From Microbispora sp. H13382 (GTDB taxonomy: Bacteria > Actinomycetota > Actinomycetes > Streptosporangiales > Streptosporangiaceae), in NCBI RefSeq assembly GCF_014161445.1, contig NZ_JABBXA010000008.1, positions 1-64,000 on the forward strand: a stretch of 64,000 nt of DNA, given 5' to 3'. The translations under genes were made by a program, and so were the position numbers. This document shows, piece by piece, positions 35,333 to 43,421 of this stretch. Each line of letters opens with the position of its first letter. The first letter of the stretch is position 1. Under the pieces are notes generated by a model that saw nothing but the letters and a program-made list of their open reading frames with translations, did not search any database and was not told the origin of the DNA.

Positions 35333-35414
35333 GAAAGCTGCCATACGTTCGAGGTGTCACGCTCGCCTGCTCGGGCTCGGCGCGCAGGAGAACACGGGAA
35401 GGGGCGACCGACGC

Positions 35415-35870
35415 ATGACCACGACGGTGAACGGGCTCGACGAGATCAGGGCGCTGGCCGGTAAGGACCTCGGGCGCAGCGGCTGGCTGGAGATCGCCCA
35501 GGAGCGGGTGAACACTTTCGCCGACGCCACCGGCGACCATCAGTGGATCCACGTCGAGCCGGTCAGGGCCGAGGGTGGCCCGTTCGGTGGCACGATCGCC
35601 CATGGGTACCTGACCCTGGCCCTGGTCATCCCGATGTTCAATGAGCTGCTGGAGATCGGGGGGGTGACGATGAGCATCAACTATGGGCTGGAGAAGGTCC
35701 GCTTCCCCAGCCCGGTCAGGGTCGGTGCCAGGATCCGGCTCGGCGCCGTCGTCGTCTCCGTCGAGGACGTCCCCGGCGGCGTCCAGATGCTGCTCGACTT
35801 CACCGTCGAGATCGACGGCGCGGCCAAGCCGGCCTGCGTCGCCCGCGCCGTCTACCGGCACTACGCCTGA
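35415..35870 (+). CDS. MaoC-family (R)-enoyl-CoA hydratase
   Basis: A 151-residue single hot-dog-fold dehydratase adding water to trans-2-enoyl-CoA. The catalytic Asp and His are in FADATGDHQWIHVEP, with the following GPFGGTIAHGYLTLAL overhang. VGARIRLGAVVVSVEDVPGG is the usual second half. The length fits the short PhaJ-like group. It is a single gene ended by a 13-bp hairpin; the physiological acyl-CoA is not known, but the PaaX neighbour suggests an aromatic or fatty acid route. Confidence 0.88.
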   Translation: MTTTVNGLDEIRALAGKDLGRSGWLEIAQERVNTFADATGDHQWIHVEPVRAEGGPFGGTIAHGYLTLALVIPMFNELLEIGGVTMSINYGLEKVRFPSPVRVGARIRLGAVVVSVEDVPGGVQMLLDFTVEIDGAAKPACVARAVYRHYA

Positions 35871-35883
35871 CCCCTGACTTCCC

Positions 35884-35913
35884 GACCCGGCGGCCACCCC
35901 TGGCCGCCGGGTC
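35884..35913. terminator. Perfect 13-bp terminator hairpin
   Basis: GACCCGGCGGCCA (35884-35896), a CCCC loop, and TGGCCGCCGGGTC (35901-35913), 13 bp after the MaoC stop. Confidence 0.8.
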
Positions 35914-35984
35914 GTCCGCGTGCCCGGACCCCGCCTCGTCACCGGGCTCGATCCGCCCTCCGCGCCCCGCCGCCCTCCTGGCCG

Positions 35985-36006
35985 GGTTTGTGTTCAGCCA
36001 CAAACC
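35985..36006. promoter_or_regulatory. Inverted repeat upstream of the ureohydrolase operon
   Basis: GGTTTGTG (35985-35992) and CACAAACC (35999-36006) are exact 8-bp arms with a 6-nt spacer, 112 bp before the first gene of the unit, consistent with a repressor dimer site over or near the promoter. Confidence 0.55.
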
Positions 36007-36074
36007 ACCGCCTCACTCTCCGTGCGTGCCCCAATTGCCGGTTTAGTCCGTGTGCTGCAGACTTGCCGATCCAT

Positions 36075-36094
36075 AAGCCCCTGACCTGGGGCTT
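36075..36094 (+). promoter_or_regulatory. Leader hairpin before the ureohydrolase gene
   Basis: AAGCCCC-TGACCT-GGGGCTT, a 7-bp stem with a 6-nt loop, lies 24 bp before the ATG. I could not fit the leader to a guanidine (ykkC-type) riboswitch. It may be a simple leader structure. Confidence 0.3.
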
Positions 36095-36118
36095 CGCGCC
36101 GGAGAGAAAGGCTCAGGT

Positions 36119-37066
36119 ATGACCGTGCCACGGGGGCCCGTCGATTCCTCCCGGGTTCCGCGGTTCGCCGGCCCGGCCACCTTCGCGCGGCTGCCGCGCC
36201 TGGACGAGGTCGGGCACGCCGACGTCGCGGTGGTGGGCGTGCCGTTCGACAGCGGGGTCTCCTACCGTCCCGGCGCCAGGTTCGGCCCTTCGGCCGTCCG
36301 CGAGGCCAGCCGCCTGCTCCGGCCGTACCACCCGGGCCTGGACGTCTCGCCGTTCGCGGCGGTGCAGGTGGCGGACGCGGGCGACATCGCGTGCAACCCG
36401 TTCGACATCCGCGAGGCCGTCGAGACCATCGAGGCGGCCGCGTCCGGGCTGACGGAGAACGGCACGCGCCTGGTCACGGTCGGCGGGGACCACACGATCG
36501 CGCTGCCGCTGCTGCGGGCGGCCGCCCGGCGGCACGGCCCGGTCGCGCTCCTGCACTTCGACGCGCACCTCGACACCTGGGACACCTACTTCGGGGCCGA
36601 GTACACCCATGGCACGCCGTTCCGCCGCGCGGTCGAGGAGGGCATCCTCGACACCGAGGCGGTCTGCCACGTCGGCACCCGCGGCCCGTTGTACGGCAAG
36701 AAGGACCTGGAGGACGACCGGCGCCTGGGCTTCGGTATCGTGACCAGCGCGGATGTGATGCGCCGGGGTGTGGACGAGATCATCGACGCGCTGCGCCAGC
36801 GGATCGGCGGCCGTCCGCTCTACCTCTCGATCGACATCGACGTTCTCGACCCGGCGCACGCGCCCGGCACCGGCACCCCCGAGGCCGGGGGCCTGACCAG
36901 CCGGGAACTGCTGGAGATTCTGCGCGGCCTGGCCGGATGCGACCTCGTCGGCGCCGACGTCGTGGAGGTCTCCCCGGCGTACGACCACGCCGAGATCACC
37001 TCCGTCGCCGCCTCCCACGTGGCCTACGACCTGATCAGCCTGCTCGCACTCAAGGAGGAGCAGTGA
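36119..37066 (+). CDS. Ureohydrolase (agmatinase/guanidinobutyrase-like)
   Basis: 315 residues with all metal-binding motifs of the arginase/agmatinase fold: [19 protein letters not shown] and [19 protein letters not shown]. The last continues as in agmatinases, guanidinobutyrases and guanidinopropionases rather than arginase. It hydrolyses a guanidino group to urea plus an amine, with Mn (or Ni in recently described guanidine hydrolases). First gene of a five-gene unit; GTGA overlap with the next gene. Which guanidino compound it uses is unknown; the DMFase-like and APC partner genes suggest catabolism of an imported amine or amide, not polyamine synthesis. Confidence 0.85.
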   Translation: MTVPRGPVDSSRVPRFAGPATFARLPRLDEVGHADVAVVGVPFDSGVSYRPGARFGPSAVREASRLLRPYHPGLDVSPFAAVQVADAGDIACNPFDIREAVETIEAAASGLTENGTRLVTVGGDHTIALPLLRAAARRHGPVALLHFDAHLDTWDTYFGAEYTHGTPFRRAVEEGILDTEAVCHVGTRGPLYGKKDLEDDRRLGFGIVTSADVMRRGVDEIIDALRQRIGGRPLYLSIDIDVLDPAHAPGTGTPEAGGLTSRELLEILRGLAGCDLVGADVVEVSPAYDHAEITSVAASHVAYDLISLLALKEEQ

Positions 37067-38715
37067 GCGACACGAACACAGAGCCGGGCCTGCCCGCCGC
37101 CTTCGCCTGGTCCCCGAAGGGCTGGCCCTCGGAGCGTGCGTTCCGCACGCCCGACGCGGCCGAGGTGTGGTGTTACACCGACCGGTTCTCCTACTTCCCG
37201 GGCGAGACCGTTCGCTTCCACCTCAGCGCCGGTGTCCCGTCCTTCGACCTGGAGGTGGTCCGCGACGGGCTGGAGCCGCGGGTGGTGTGGTCGCGCACCG
37301 GACTGTCGGCGGGCCGGCACGAGGCGCCGGCCGACGCGCACGCCGTCGGCTGCGGCTGGCCCGTGGGGTTCGAACTGGAGATCCCCGGTGACTGGCGCAG
37401 CGGCTTCTACATCGTCACGGTGCGCGCGGTCACGCCGTCCGGCGAACTGTGGGAGCGCGAGCACTTCTTCGTCGTCAAGGCCCCGGCCGAGCGGCGTGCC
37501 CCGGCCGCGCTCGTGCTGACCACCGGCACGTTGCTGGCCTACAACGACTGGGGCGGCGCCAACCACTACCGCGGCCTGGGCGACGACCCTCGTTCCGACA
37601 ACGGGTCGCCGCTGGCCTCGACCCAGCGCCCCATCGCCCGCGGCATGATCCGCAAGCCGCTGAGCGCGCCGCGGGAGGCCAACCCCGGCATCCTGCCCAT
37701 GCACGGCGCTCCCCGCTATCCCTCCTACGAATGGGCGCGCCTGTTCGGGTACAGCCGCCACCACGCCGACGCGTTCTGGGCGACGTACGAGCGGTACTTC
37801 GTGGTGTGGGCCGAGCGCAACGGGTACGAGATCGACTACCTGACCCAGCACGACCTGCACTTCGACCCCCACGCGCTGGACGGGTACTCCTGCGTCGTCG
37901 TCGTCGGGCACGACGAGTACTGGTCGTGGCGGATGCGCGACACAGTCGACGCGTTCGTCGACGCCGGCGGCAACCTGGCCAGGTTCGGCGGCAACTACCA
38001 GTGGCAGGTGCGGCTCAGCGACGACGGCGCCACGCAGTACTGCTACCGCCTGCCGTCCCTCGACCCGGAGGCGGCCACGACGCCGCACCTGGCCACCACG
38101 GTGTGGGAGGCCAAGTCGGTCGGACGTCCCGGCGCCACCACCATCGGCCTCAACGGCCTCGGCGGGATCTACAACCGCTACGGCGTCGCCACCCCCCGCT
38201 CGTCGGGCGGCTTCACGGTCTACCGGCCGCACCACTGGGCGTTCGAGGGGACCGACCTCTACTACGGCGACCTGCTCGGCGGGCCCCCGTACTTCCTGGC
38301 GGCCTTCGAGCTCGACTCGGTCGAGTACACCTTCCGCCGCGGCCTGCCGTACCCGACGTTCGAGGACGGCGCGCCGGAGACGCTGGAGATCCTGGCCCTC
38401 GCGCCGGCCGTACGGGGCGAGGAGGACCGCTTCGGCGGCCGGGTGCCGATCGGCGGGCCGGAGGAGGAGGTCTACAACTACAACGCCGACCTCGGCGACG
38501 ACCTGCCCGACTATGTGCACGAGGGCGAGATGCGGGGGGCCGGCATGATCGCGGCCTTCACCCGCGGCGACGGCGAGGTCTTCAACGGCGGCACCACCGA
38601 GTGGTCCCACGTGCTCGGCCTCGGCGACCCCTTCGTCGAGCGCATCACCCACAACGTCCTGCGCCGCTTCGGCGCCGGCAGCCGTTCCGGAGACCACGGG
38701 GGAGCCGCATCGTGA
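37063..38715 (+). CDS. N,N-dimethylformamidase beta-subunit-like hydrolase
   Basis: 550 residues. After a beta-rich start ([23 protein letters not shown], the family's polysaccharide-binding-like domain) comes the large C-terminal module of the DMFase beta subunit: [74 protein letters not shown], and [17 protein letters not shown]. DMFase splits N,N-dimethylformamide with an unusual mononuclear Tyr-Tyr-Glu iron site. No small alpha subunit is encoded next to it. GTG start at 37063 with AAGGAGGAG; coupled to the gene on each side. The true substrate is likely another N-substituted amide. Confidence 0.85.
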   Translation: MSDTNTEPGLPAAFAWSPKGWPSERAFRTPDAAEVWCYTDRFSYFPGETVRFHLSAGVPSFDLEVVRDGLEPRVVWSRTGLSAGRHEAPADAHAVGCGWPVGFELEIPGDWRSGFYIVTVRAVTPSGELWEREHFFVVKAPAERRAPAALVLTTGTLLAYNDWGGANHYRGLGDDPRSDNGSPLASTQRPIARGMIRKPLSAPREANPGILPMHGAPRYPSYEWARLFGYSRHHADAFWATYERYFVVWAERNGYEIDYLTQHDLHFDPHALDGYSCVVVVGHDEYWSWRMRDTVDAFVDAGGNLARFGGNYQWQVRLSDDGATQYCYRLPSLDPEAATTPHLATTVWEAKSVGRPGATTIGLNGLGGIYNRYGVATPRSSGGFTVYRPHHWAFEGTDLYYGDLLGGPPYFLAAFELDSVEYTFRRGLPYPTFEDGAPETLEILALAPAVRGEEDRFGGRVPIGGPEEEVYNYNADLGDDLPDYVHEGEMRGAGMIAAFTRGDGEVFNGGTTEWSHVLGLGDPFVERITHNVLRRFGAGSRSGDHGGAAS

Positions 38716-39092
38716 ACGACAGGCACACTCCGGTGGGCGTCGACGCCGTCCGCGCCGTCACCGCCGGGAACGGCGAGCGCTTCGTGCCGCCGCTGAGCGA
38801 CTACCACCTGCTGTCCGGCGAGTGGACGGAGGCGGAGTTCCGCGTCTTCGGCGGCGCCGCGAGCTCCTTCACCGGCGGGTACTGGACGGGGGAGCCCGGC
38901 GCCGTGCGGTTCGACTCCTGGCCCTACGACGAGATCTGCTTCATCCTCAAGGGCCGCGTCGCCGTGCAGGACGAGTCCGGGCGGCGCAAGGAGTTCGGCC
39001 CGGGAGAGTCGTTCCACATCCCGCAGGGCTTCCGCGGCGACTGGATCACCCTAGAGCCGAGCGAGAAGGTCTTCGTCGCGGTCACCCGCTGA
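38712..39092 (+). CDS. Cupin-domain protein
   Basis: 126 residues; one small beta barrel. The two cupin motifs are recognisable but weak: SFTGGYWTGEPGAVRFDSWPYDEICFILKGRVAVQD and FGPGESFHIPQGFRGDW. The first motif keeps the E in DEICFILKG but has few His, so metal binding is uncertain; this resembles the EutQ-like/DUF861 cupins. GTG 38712 overlaps the DMFase-like stop. It may bind or isomerise an intermediate of the same pathway. Confidence 0.82.
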   Translation: MNDRHTPVGVDAVRAVTAGNGERFVPPLSDYHLLSGEWTEAEFRVFGGAASSFTGGYWTGEPGAVRFDSWPYDEICFILKGRVAVQDESGRRKEFGPGESFHIPQGFRGDWITLEPSEKVFVAVTR

Positions 39093-39147
39093 TCAGCCCA
39101 TCCTCCTTCAGCCCCGAGCCCGTGGGCGGGCGGTCGCCTGCCCGCGG

Positions 39148-39198
39148 GTCGCCGAACCCCCAGTGTCGCCGAACCCCCAGTGTCGCCGAACCCCCAGT
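39148..39198 (+). repeat. Three perfect tandem copies of a 17-bp unit
   Basis: GTCGCCGAACCCCCAGT is repeated at 39148-39164, 39165-39181 and 39182-39198, directly before the AAGGAA ribosome site of the APC permease gene and after the cupin stop. It is non-coding and could vary in copy number; a role in translation or as binding sites is open. Confidence 0.9.
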
Positions 39199-39210
39199 AA
39201 GGAACTCACC

Positions 39211-40701
39211 ATGCCAGGTCATCCCCCCGGGAACGCCGCGACCGCGCCCGGCACCCTCGCCGGCAACGCCATGGGCACCAAGGACCTCGTCTTCACGGTC
39301 CTGGCCGCGCTCGCCCCCCTGACCCTCATCGTCGCCGTCGCCCCCCTGCACTTCCTCAAGGGCGGCGCCGCCGTCCCCGGCGGTTACCTGGTCGCCGGGG
39401 TGGTCATGGCGCTGTTCGCCGTCGGCTTCATGACCATGAGCCGGTACGTGCGCAACGCGGGAGCCTTCTACGCCACCATCGCGCGCGGCCTGGGCAAGCC
39501 GGCGGGCTCCGGTGCGGCGGTGCTCGCCGTCGTCGCCTACAACGCCCTGCAGATCAGCACGTACGGCGCGCTCGGCGTGTACGCGACCGAGACGTTCAAG
39601 AACTACTTCGGCCGCGACGTGCCGTGGTGGGTGTTCGCGGTCGTCGGCCTGGTCTTCGTGGGGTGGCTCGGGTATCGGGGCATCCACACCAGTGCCCGGA
39701 TCCTCGGGGCGCTGCTGGTGCTCGAGACGGCCGTGCTCGTCGTGCTGGCGGCCTACGTGCTGCTGATGGGCGGATCCGGGGACTGGTCCGCCACGTCGTT
39801 CGCCCCCACCCGGGTGTTCGACCCGGGCAACGGAGCCATGTTCGCTCTGGTCGCCGGGGCGTTCATGGGCTTCGAAGCCACCGCGATCTTCAGTGAGGAG
39901 GCGCGGGGCGGCATCCGCACGGTCCGCCGGGCGACCTACATCGCGGTCGGGTTCATCGCCGTCTTCTACGCCTTCATCACCTGGGTCGTCGTCATGGCCT
40001 ACGGCGCCGACAAGATCGGCGCAGCCGCCGAGGCCGACCCGGTCAACCTCGTCGTGGCGGTCTTCGACAGGTACGTGCCCGCCCCGATCACCGAGGTGAT
40101 GCACATCCTGCTGCTGACCAGCGCGTTCGCCGCGCTGCTCGCGCTGCACAACGCGGCCAACCGCTACTTCTTCGCCATGGGCCGGGAGGGCCTGCTGCCC
40201 CGCGTGCTCGGCCGTACCCACCCGCGGACCAAGGCCCCCTGGGCGGCCGGCCTCGTCCAGACCGCGCTGGCGGCCGTGGCCGTCGTCGTGTTCGCGGTCC
40301 TCGGGATCGACCCCTACCTCGGGCTGCTGCTGTGGGGCAGCGCGCTCGGGTTCCTCGGGATCATCTGCCTGTGGGCGCTGTGCTCCCTGGCGATCATCCG
40401 CTTTCTGCGCCGGGAGGCGCCCCAGGCCGGGATCTTCCGCACCACCGTCGCCCCCGGGCTGAGCTTCGCCGCCCTGGCCGTGGTGCTCTTCCTCGTCCTG
40501 AGCAACCTGCCGCTGCTGACCGGCGCCGGGACCACCACCAACATTCTGATCATCGGCCTCGGCGTGGCCGGCATCGTGGCCGGCGTCACCAGGGCCCTGT
40601 ACCTGCGCGCCCGCGCACCCCGGCTCTACGCCGGGCTGGCCCAGACGTCCGTCGACGAGCCGCCCGCCGGGCGGAGGGAGACATCTGTCAGAAATGCCTG
40701 A
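39211..40701 (+). CDS. APC-superfamily amino acid/amine permease
   Basis: 496 residues with about 12 membrane helices. The start is GNAMGTKDLVFTVLAALAPLTLIV; helix 6 region reads FMGFEATAIFSEEARGGIRTVRRATYIAV, the classic APC loop. The long C-terminal tail is RAPRLYAGLAQTSVDEPPAGRRE. It probably imports the amine or amide used by the unit. The ATG at 39211 follows AAGGAA at the end of the triple repeat. Its last 8 bp overlap the start of the CehA/McbA-type gene. Confidence 0.88.
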   Translation: MPGHPPGNAATAPGTLAGNAMGTKDLVFTVLAALAPLTLIVAVAPLHFLKGGAAVPGGYLVAGVVMALFAVGFMTMSRYVRNAGAFYATIARGLGKPAGSGAAVLAVVAYNALQISTYGALGVYATETFKNYFGRDVPWWVFAVVGLVFVGWLGYRGIHTSARILGALLVLETAVLVVLAAYVLLMGGSGDWSATSFAPTRVFDPGNGAMFALVAGAFMGFEATAIFSEEARGGIRTVRRATYIAVGFIAVFYAFITWVVVMAYGADKIGAAAEADPVNLVVAVFDRYVPAPITEVMHILLLTSAFAALLALHNAANRYFFAMGREGLLPRVLGRTHPRTKAPWAAGLVQTALAAVAVVVFAVLGIDPYLGLLLWGSALGFLGIICLWALCSLAIIRFLRREAPQAGIFRTTVAPGLSFAALAVVLFLVLSNLPLLTGAGTTTNILIIGLGVAGIVAGVTRALYLRARAPRLYAGLAQTSVDEPPAGRRETSVRNA

Positions 40702-43243
40702 TCACGACGTGTCGCCGGCCGGCGGCTGCCGGGGCTATCACCCGCTCGACCTGGCCGATGTGCTCAACGCCCCCCGCTCGGTTCTCGACGACGGAGACTC
40801 CTACCCGCTCGGGCCGCGCACGCTCTACGGCCTGCCGTTCCGGTTCGGCGACGAGGGAGGCGCGGACGCGGCGCTGCTCCGCGTGGGCGGGTCCGGCCCG
40901 GCGACCGTCACCGTCGCCGTGGGCCGCAGGGTCACGTGGCTGGTGGTCGCCCACGCCCTGGAGTCCCCCGACCTGTTCGACGGGCAGATGGCCGGTCAGC
41001 TCTGCGGCCACTACACCCTCGTCTACGACGACGGGACCACCGAGCGGCTGCCGGTGCGCCAGCGCCTGGAGATCGGGCCCACGCCGCGGCTGTGGAGCGA
41101 CCGGGCCATCCCGCTCGACTGGGGGCAGACCCCGTTCCTGGCCGTCCCCGACGCCCAGCACCGGCTGATGCCGCGCACCCACGGGCGTTTCGACGCCGCC
41201 GGGGCCCGGTTCGTCGACATCGACGACCCGCAGGCCCGGTCGCCGTACGTCCTGCCCTACCGGTTCTACCTGTGGCCCTGCCGCAACCCCCGGCCCGAGC
41301 GGACGGTCCGCGCCCTGGAGATCCACTCGGCGGGCCCGGCCATCCTCGTCGGCGCGGTGACCACCAGCGAGCTCGACGAGGACCCCTTCGGGCGTACGGT
41401 GTGGCGCGACGTCCTGCTCGACCTCGGCCCGTCGGCGGGGCCGATCTCGGAGGATCTGGCGGTGAGCGTCGACCGGGGGTCGGCGACCTACGTCTACCGT
41501 ACGGCCGGCTCCGTCGACACGGCCGCCGGGGGCACGCCGGCCTGGGGAACGCCCACTGGGGAGCACCACCAGGGCTACGTGCGCGTCGCCGCCACTCCTT
41601 CGGCGCGGCTGACGCTCACCCGCGGGGAGACGGTGATCAGCGCCTGCGGCTGGGGGGAACTGCTCGGCGCCGGGGAGTACGGCGACGGCGGGGTCACCTG
41701 GCGCGTCCCCGACGCGGGACGGGCCTGGGTGCGCACCACGGTCAGGGACGCGGCCACCGGCGAGCCGGTCCCGTGCCGGATCCACTTCCGCTCCGCCGAC
41801 GGGGTGCCCTACCCGCCGCACGGCCATCACGGGCACATCAACTCCGACGGCAACACCTGGAACCTCGACATCGGCGGCGACGTCCGCCTCGGCACCACGA
41901 CCTACTCCTACGTCGACGGCACCTGCGAGGGCTGGCTGCCGCTGGGCGAGGTCACCGTCGAGGCCGCCCGCGGGTTCGAGTACGAGCCGCTGCACACCAC
42001 GGTCACGATCGAGCCGGGCCAGACCGAGCTCGAGCTGACCCTGGCCAGGGTGACGGACCTGGCCGCCGACGGCTGGTACAGCGGCGACACCCACGTGCAC
42101 TTCGTCTCGACCCTCGGCGCCGAGCTGGAGGCCCGCGGCGAGGACGTCCGGGTCACCAACCTGCTGCTCAGCCAGTGGGGGCACCTGTTCACCAACACGG
42201 AGGAGTTCACCGGCCACCCGCACACCTCCCACGACGGGCACACGCACGTGTTCGCCGGGCAGGAGAACCGCAGCGGCATGCTCGGCCACATCAACCTGCT
42301 CGGCCTGCGCCGTCCGATCATGCCGTGGTGCACCGGCGGCGCGGAGGAGGCCGAGCTCGGCGGCGGCCTTGAGACGACCCTGTCCCACTGGGCCGACGAA
42401 TGCCGCAAACAGGGCGGCACGGTCGTGCTGGCGCACTTCCCCGTGCCCAACGGCGAGGCCGCGGCCCTGCTCGCCACCGGCAGGCTCGACGCCGTCGAGA
42501 TGATCGCCTACGACGACTACAACATCCGGGAGTACTACCGCTACCTCGACGCCGGCTACCGGATCACCCTGGTGGGCGGCACCGACAAGATGAGCAGCGA
42601 GGTCCCGATCGGCCTCATCCGCACCTACGCGCACGTGCCGCATGACGAGGAGTTCGACTACTGGGCCTGGTGCCGGGCCGTACGGCGGGGAGCGACCTTC
42701 GTCACCAGCGGCCCGCTCCTGTGGTTCGCCGTCGACGGCCGTGAGCCGGGCCAGGAGGCGCGGGTGCCCGCGAGCGGCGCCGTACGCGTCGACGCCCGCG
42801 TCCAGTCGATCTTCGACGTCGACCGGCTCGAGATCGTGGTCAACGGTCACGTCGTCGCCGAGCGCAGGCTCGACGCCCCCGGCCGGACGCTCGAACTGAC
42901 CGCGGACGTGCCGGTGACCGAGGACAGCTGGATCGCCGCGCGCTGCTACGGACCGGGCGCGGGCGTCGCCCGGCACCACGACGTGTGGGCCAGGCCGATC
43001 ATGGCGCACACGTCCCCGGTCTACCTGCGTACGGGCGAGGAGTACGCCCGGTCGGACGCGGCCACGATCGACCACATGCTGAACCTCGTCGACGGCTCCC
43101 TCGCCTACATCGACGAGCGCAGCCGGCGCCTGTGGCCCGGCCGGGTGTGCCACCGGCACGGGCAGGAGGACCACCTGGCCTTCCTGCGGGCGCCGTTCCT
43201 CCAGGCACGCGAACTGCTGCACGAGCGCAGGGCGGCCCTCTGA
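40694..43243 (+). CDS. CehA/McbA-family metallohydrolase
   Basis: 849 residues, cytoplasmic. The first ~440 residues are beta-rich domains. The metal-dependent PHP-like part starts at ADGWYSGDTHVHF (~460), followed by HTHVFAGQENRSGMLGHINLLG, VVLAHFPVPNGEAAALLATGRLDAVEMIAYDD and LVGGTDKMS, whose His/Asp residues would hold the metals. CehA and McbA hydrolyse carbamate pesticides, so the name describes family, not substrate. Last gene of the unit; overlaps the permease end by 8 bp and is followed by a strong terminator. Together with the DMFase-like enzyme it may split amide or carbamate bonds. Confidence 0.85.
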   Translation: MPDHDVSPAGGCRGYHPLDLADVLNAPRSVLDDGDSYPLGPRTLYGLPFRFGDEGGADAALLRVGGSGPATVTVAVGRRVTWLVVAHALESPDLFDGQMAGQLCGHYTLVYDDGTTERLPVRQRLEIGPTPRLWSDRAIPLDWGQTPFLAVPDAQHRLMPRTHGRFDAAGARFVDIDDPQARSPYVLPYRFYLWPCRNPRPERTVRALEIHSAGPAILVGAVTTSELDEDPFGRTVWRDVLLDLGPSAGPISEDLAVSVDRGSATYVYRTAGSVDTAAGGTPAWGTPTGEHHQGYVRVAATPSARLTLTRGETVISACGWGELLGAGEYGDGGVTWRVPDAGRAWVRTTVRDAATGEPVPCRIHFRSADGVPYPPHGHHGHINSDGNTWNLDIGGDVRLGTTTYSYVDGTCEGWLPLGEVTVEAARGFEYEPLHTTVTIEPGQTELELTLARVTDLAADGWYSGDTHVHFVSTLGAELEARGEDVRVTNLLLSQWGHLFTNTEEFTGHPHTSHDGHTHVFAGQENRSGMLGHINLLGLRRPIMPWCTGGAEEAELGGGLETTLSHWADECRKQGGTVVLAHFPVPNGEAAALLATGRLDAVEMIAYDDYNIREYYRYLDAGYRITLVGGTDKMSSEVPIGLIRTYAHVPHDEEFDYWAWCRAVRRGATFVTSGPLLWFAVDGREPGQEARVPASGAVRVDARVQSIFDVDRLEIVVNGHVVAERRLDAPGRTLELTADVPVTEDSWIAARCYGPGAGVARHHDVWARPIMAHTSPVYLRTGEEYARSDAATIDHMLNLVDGSLAYIDERSRRLWPGRVCHRHGQEDHLAFLRAPFLQARELLHERRAAL

Positions 43244-43259
43244 GGGCACGACAGCGCGA

Positions 43260-43313
43260 ATGAGAACGCCCCGGTGACGCCTCCGCTCGGGCAGGCGGCC
43301 GGGGCATTCTCAT
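43260..43313. terminator. Long hairpin after the CehA/McbA gene
   Basis: ATGAGAA-n-GCCCCGG (43260-43274) pairs with CCGGGGC-n-TTCTCAT (43299-43313) apart from one mismatch, with an inner CGCC/GGCG pairing; it lies 17 bp after the stop. Confidence 0.8.
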
Positions 43314-43350
43314 GTGGAGCAGCCCTATATTCGGCAAAGTATTGACCTCC

Positions 43351-43368
43351 GTTAGCAATCTGCCTAAC
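43351..43368. promoter_or_regulatory. Promoter with overlapping inverted repeat before the MHS transporter
   Basis: TTGACC (43342-43347) can serve as -35, and the inverted repeat GTTAG (43351-43355)/CTAAC (43364-43368) lies over the spacer and -10 region, about 55 bp before the ATG, as expected of a repressor site. No regulator gene directly adjoins it. Confidence 0.45.
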
Positions 43369-43421
43369 CTCCGGACGAGAAGGCGAGCGTCTCGGCTCGC
43401 TCCCGGACGAGGAGCTCGGTC

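Noticed and set aside
35914..36118. Guanidine riboswitch before the ureohydrolase
   Set aside because: The leader has only a simple 7-bp hairpin; I could not place the conserved ykkC-type sequence blocks.
39148..39198. CRISPR-like short repeats
   Set aside because: Repeats are directly abutting without spacers and only three in number.
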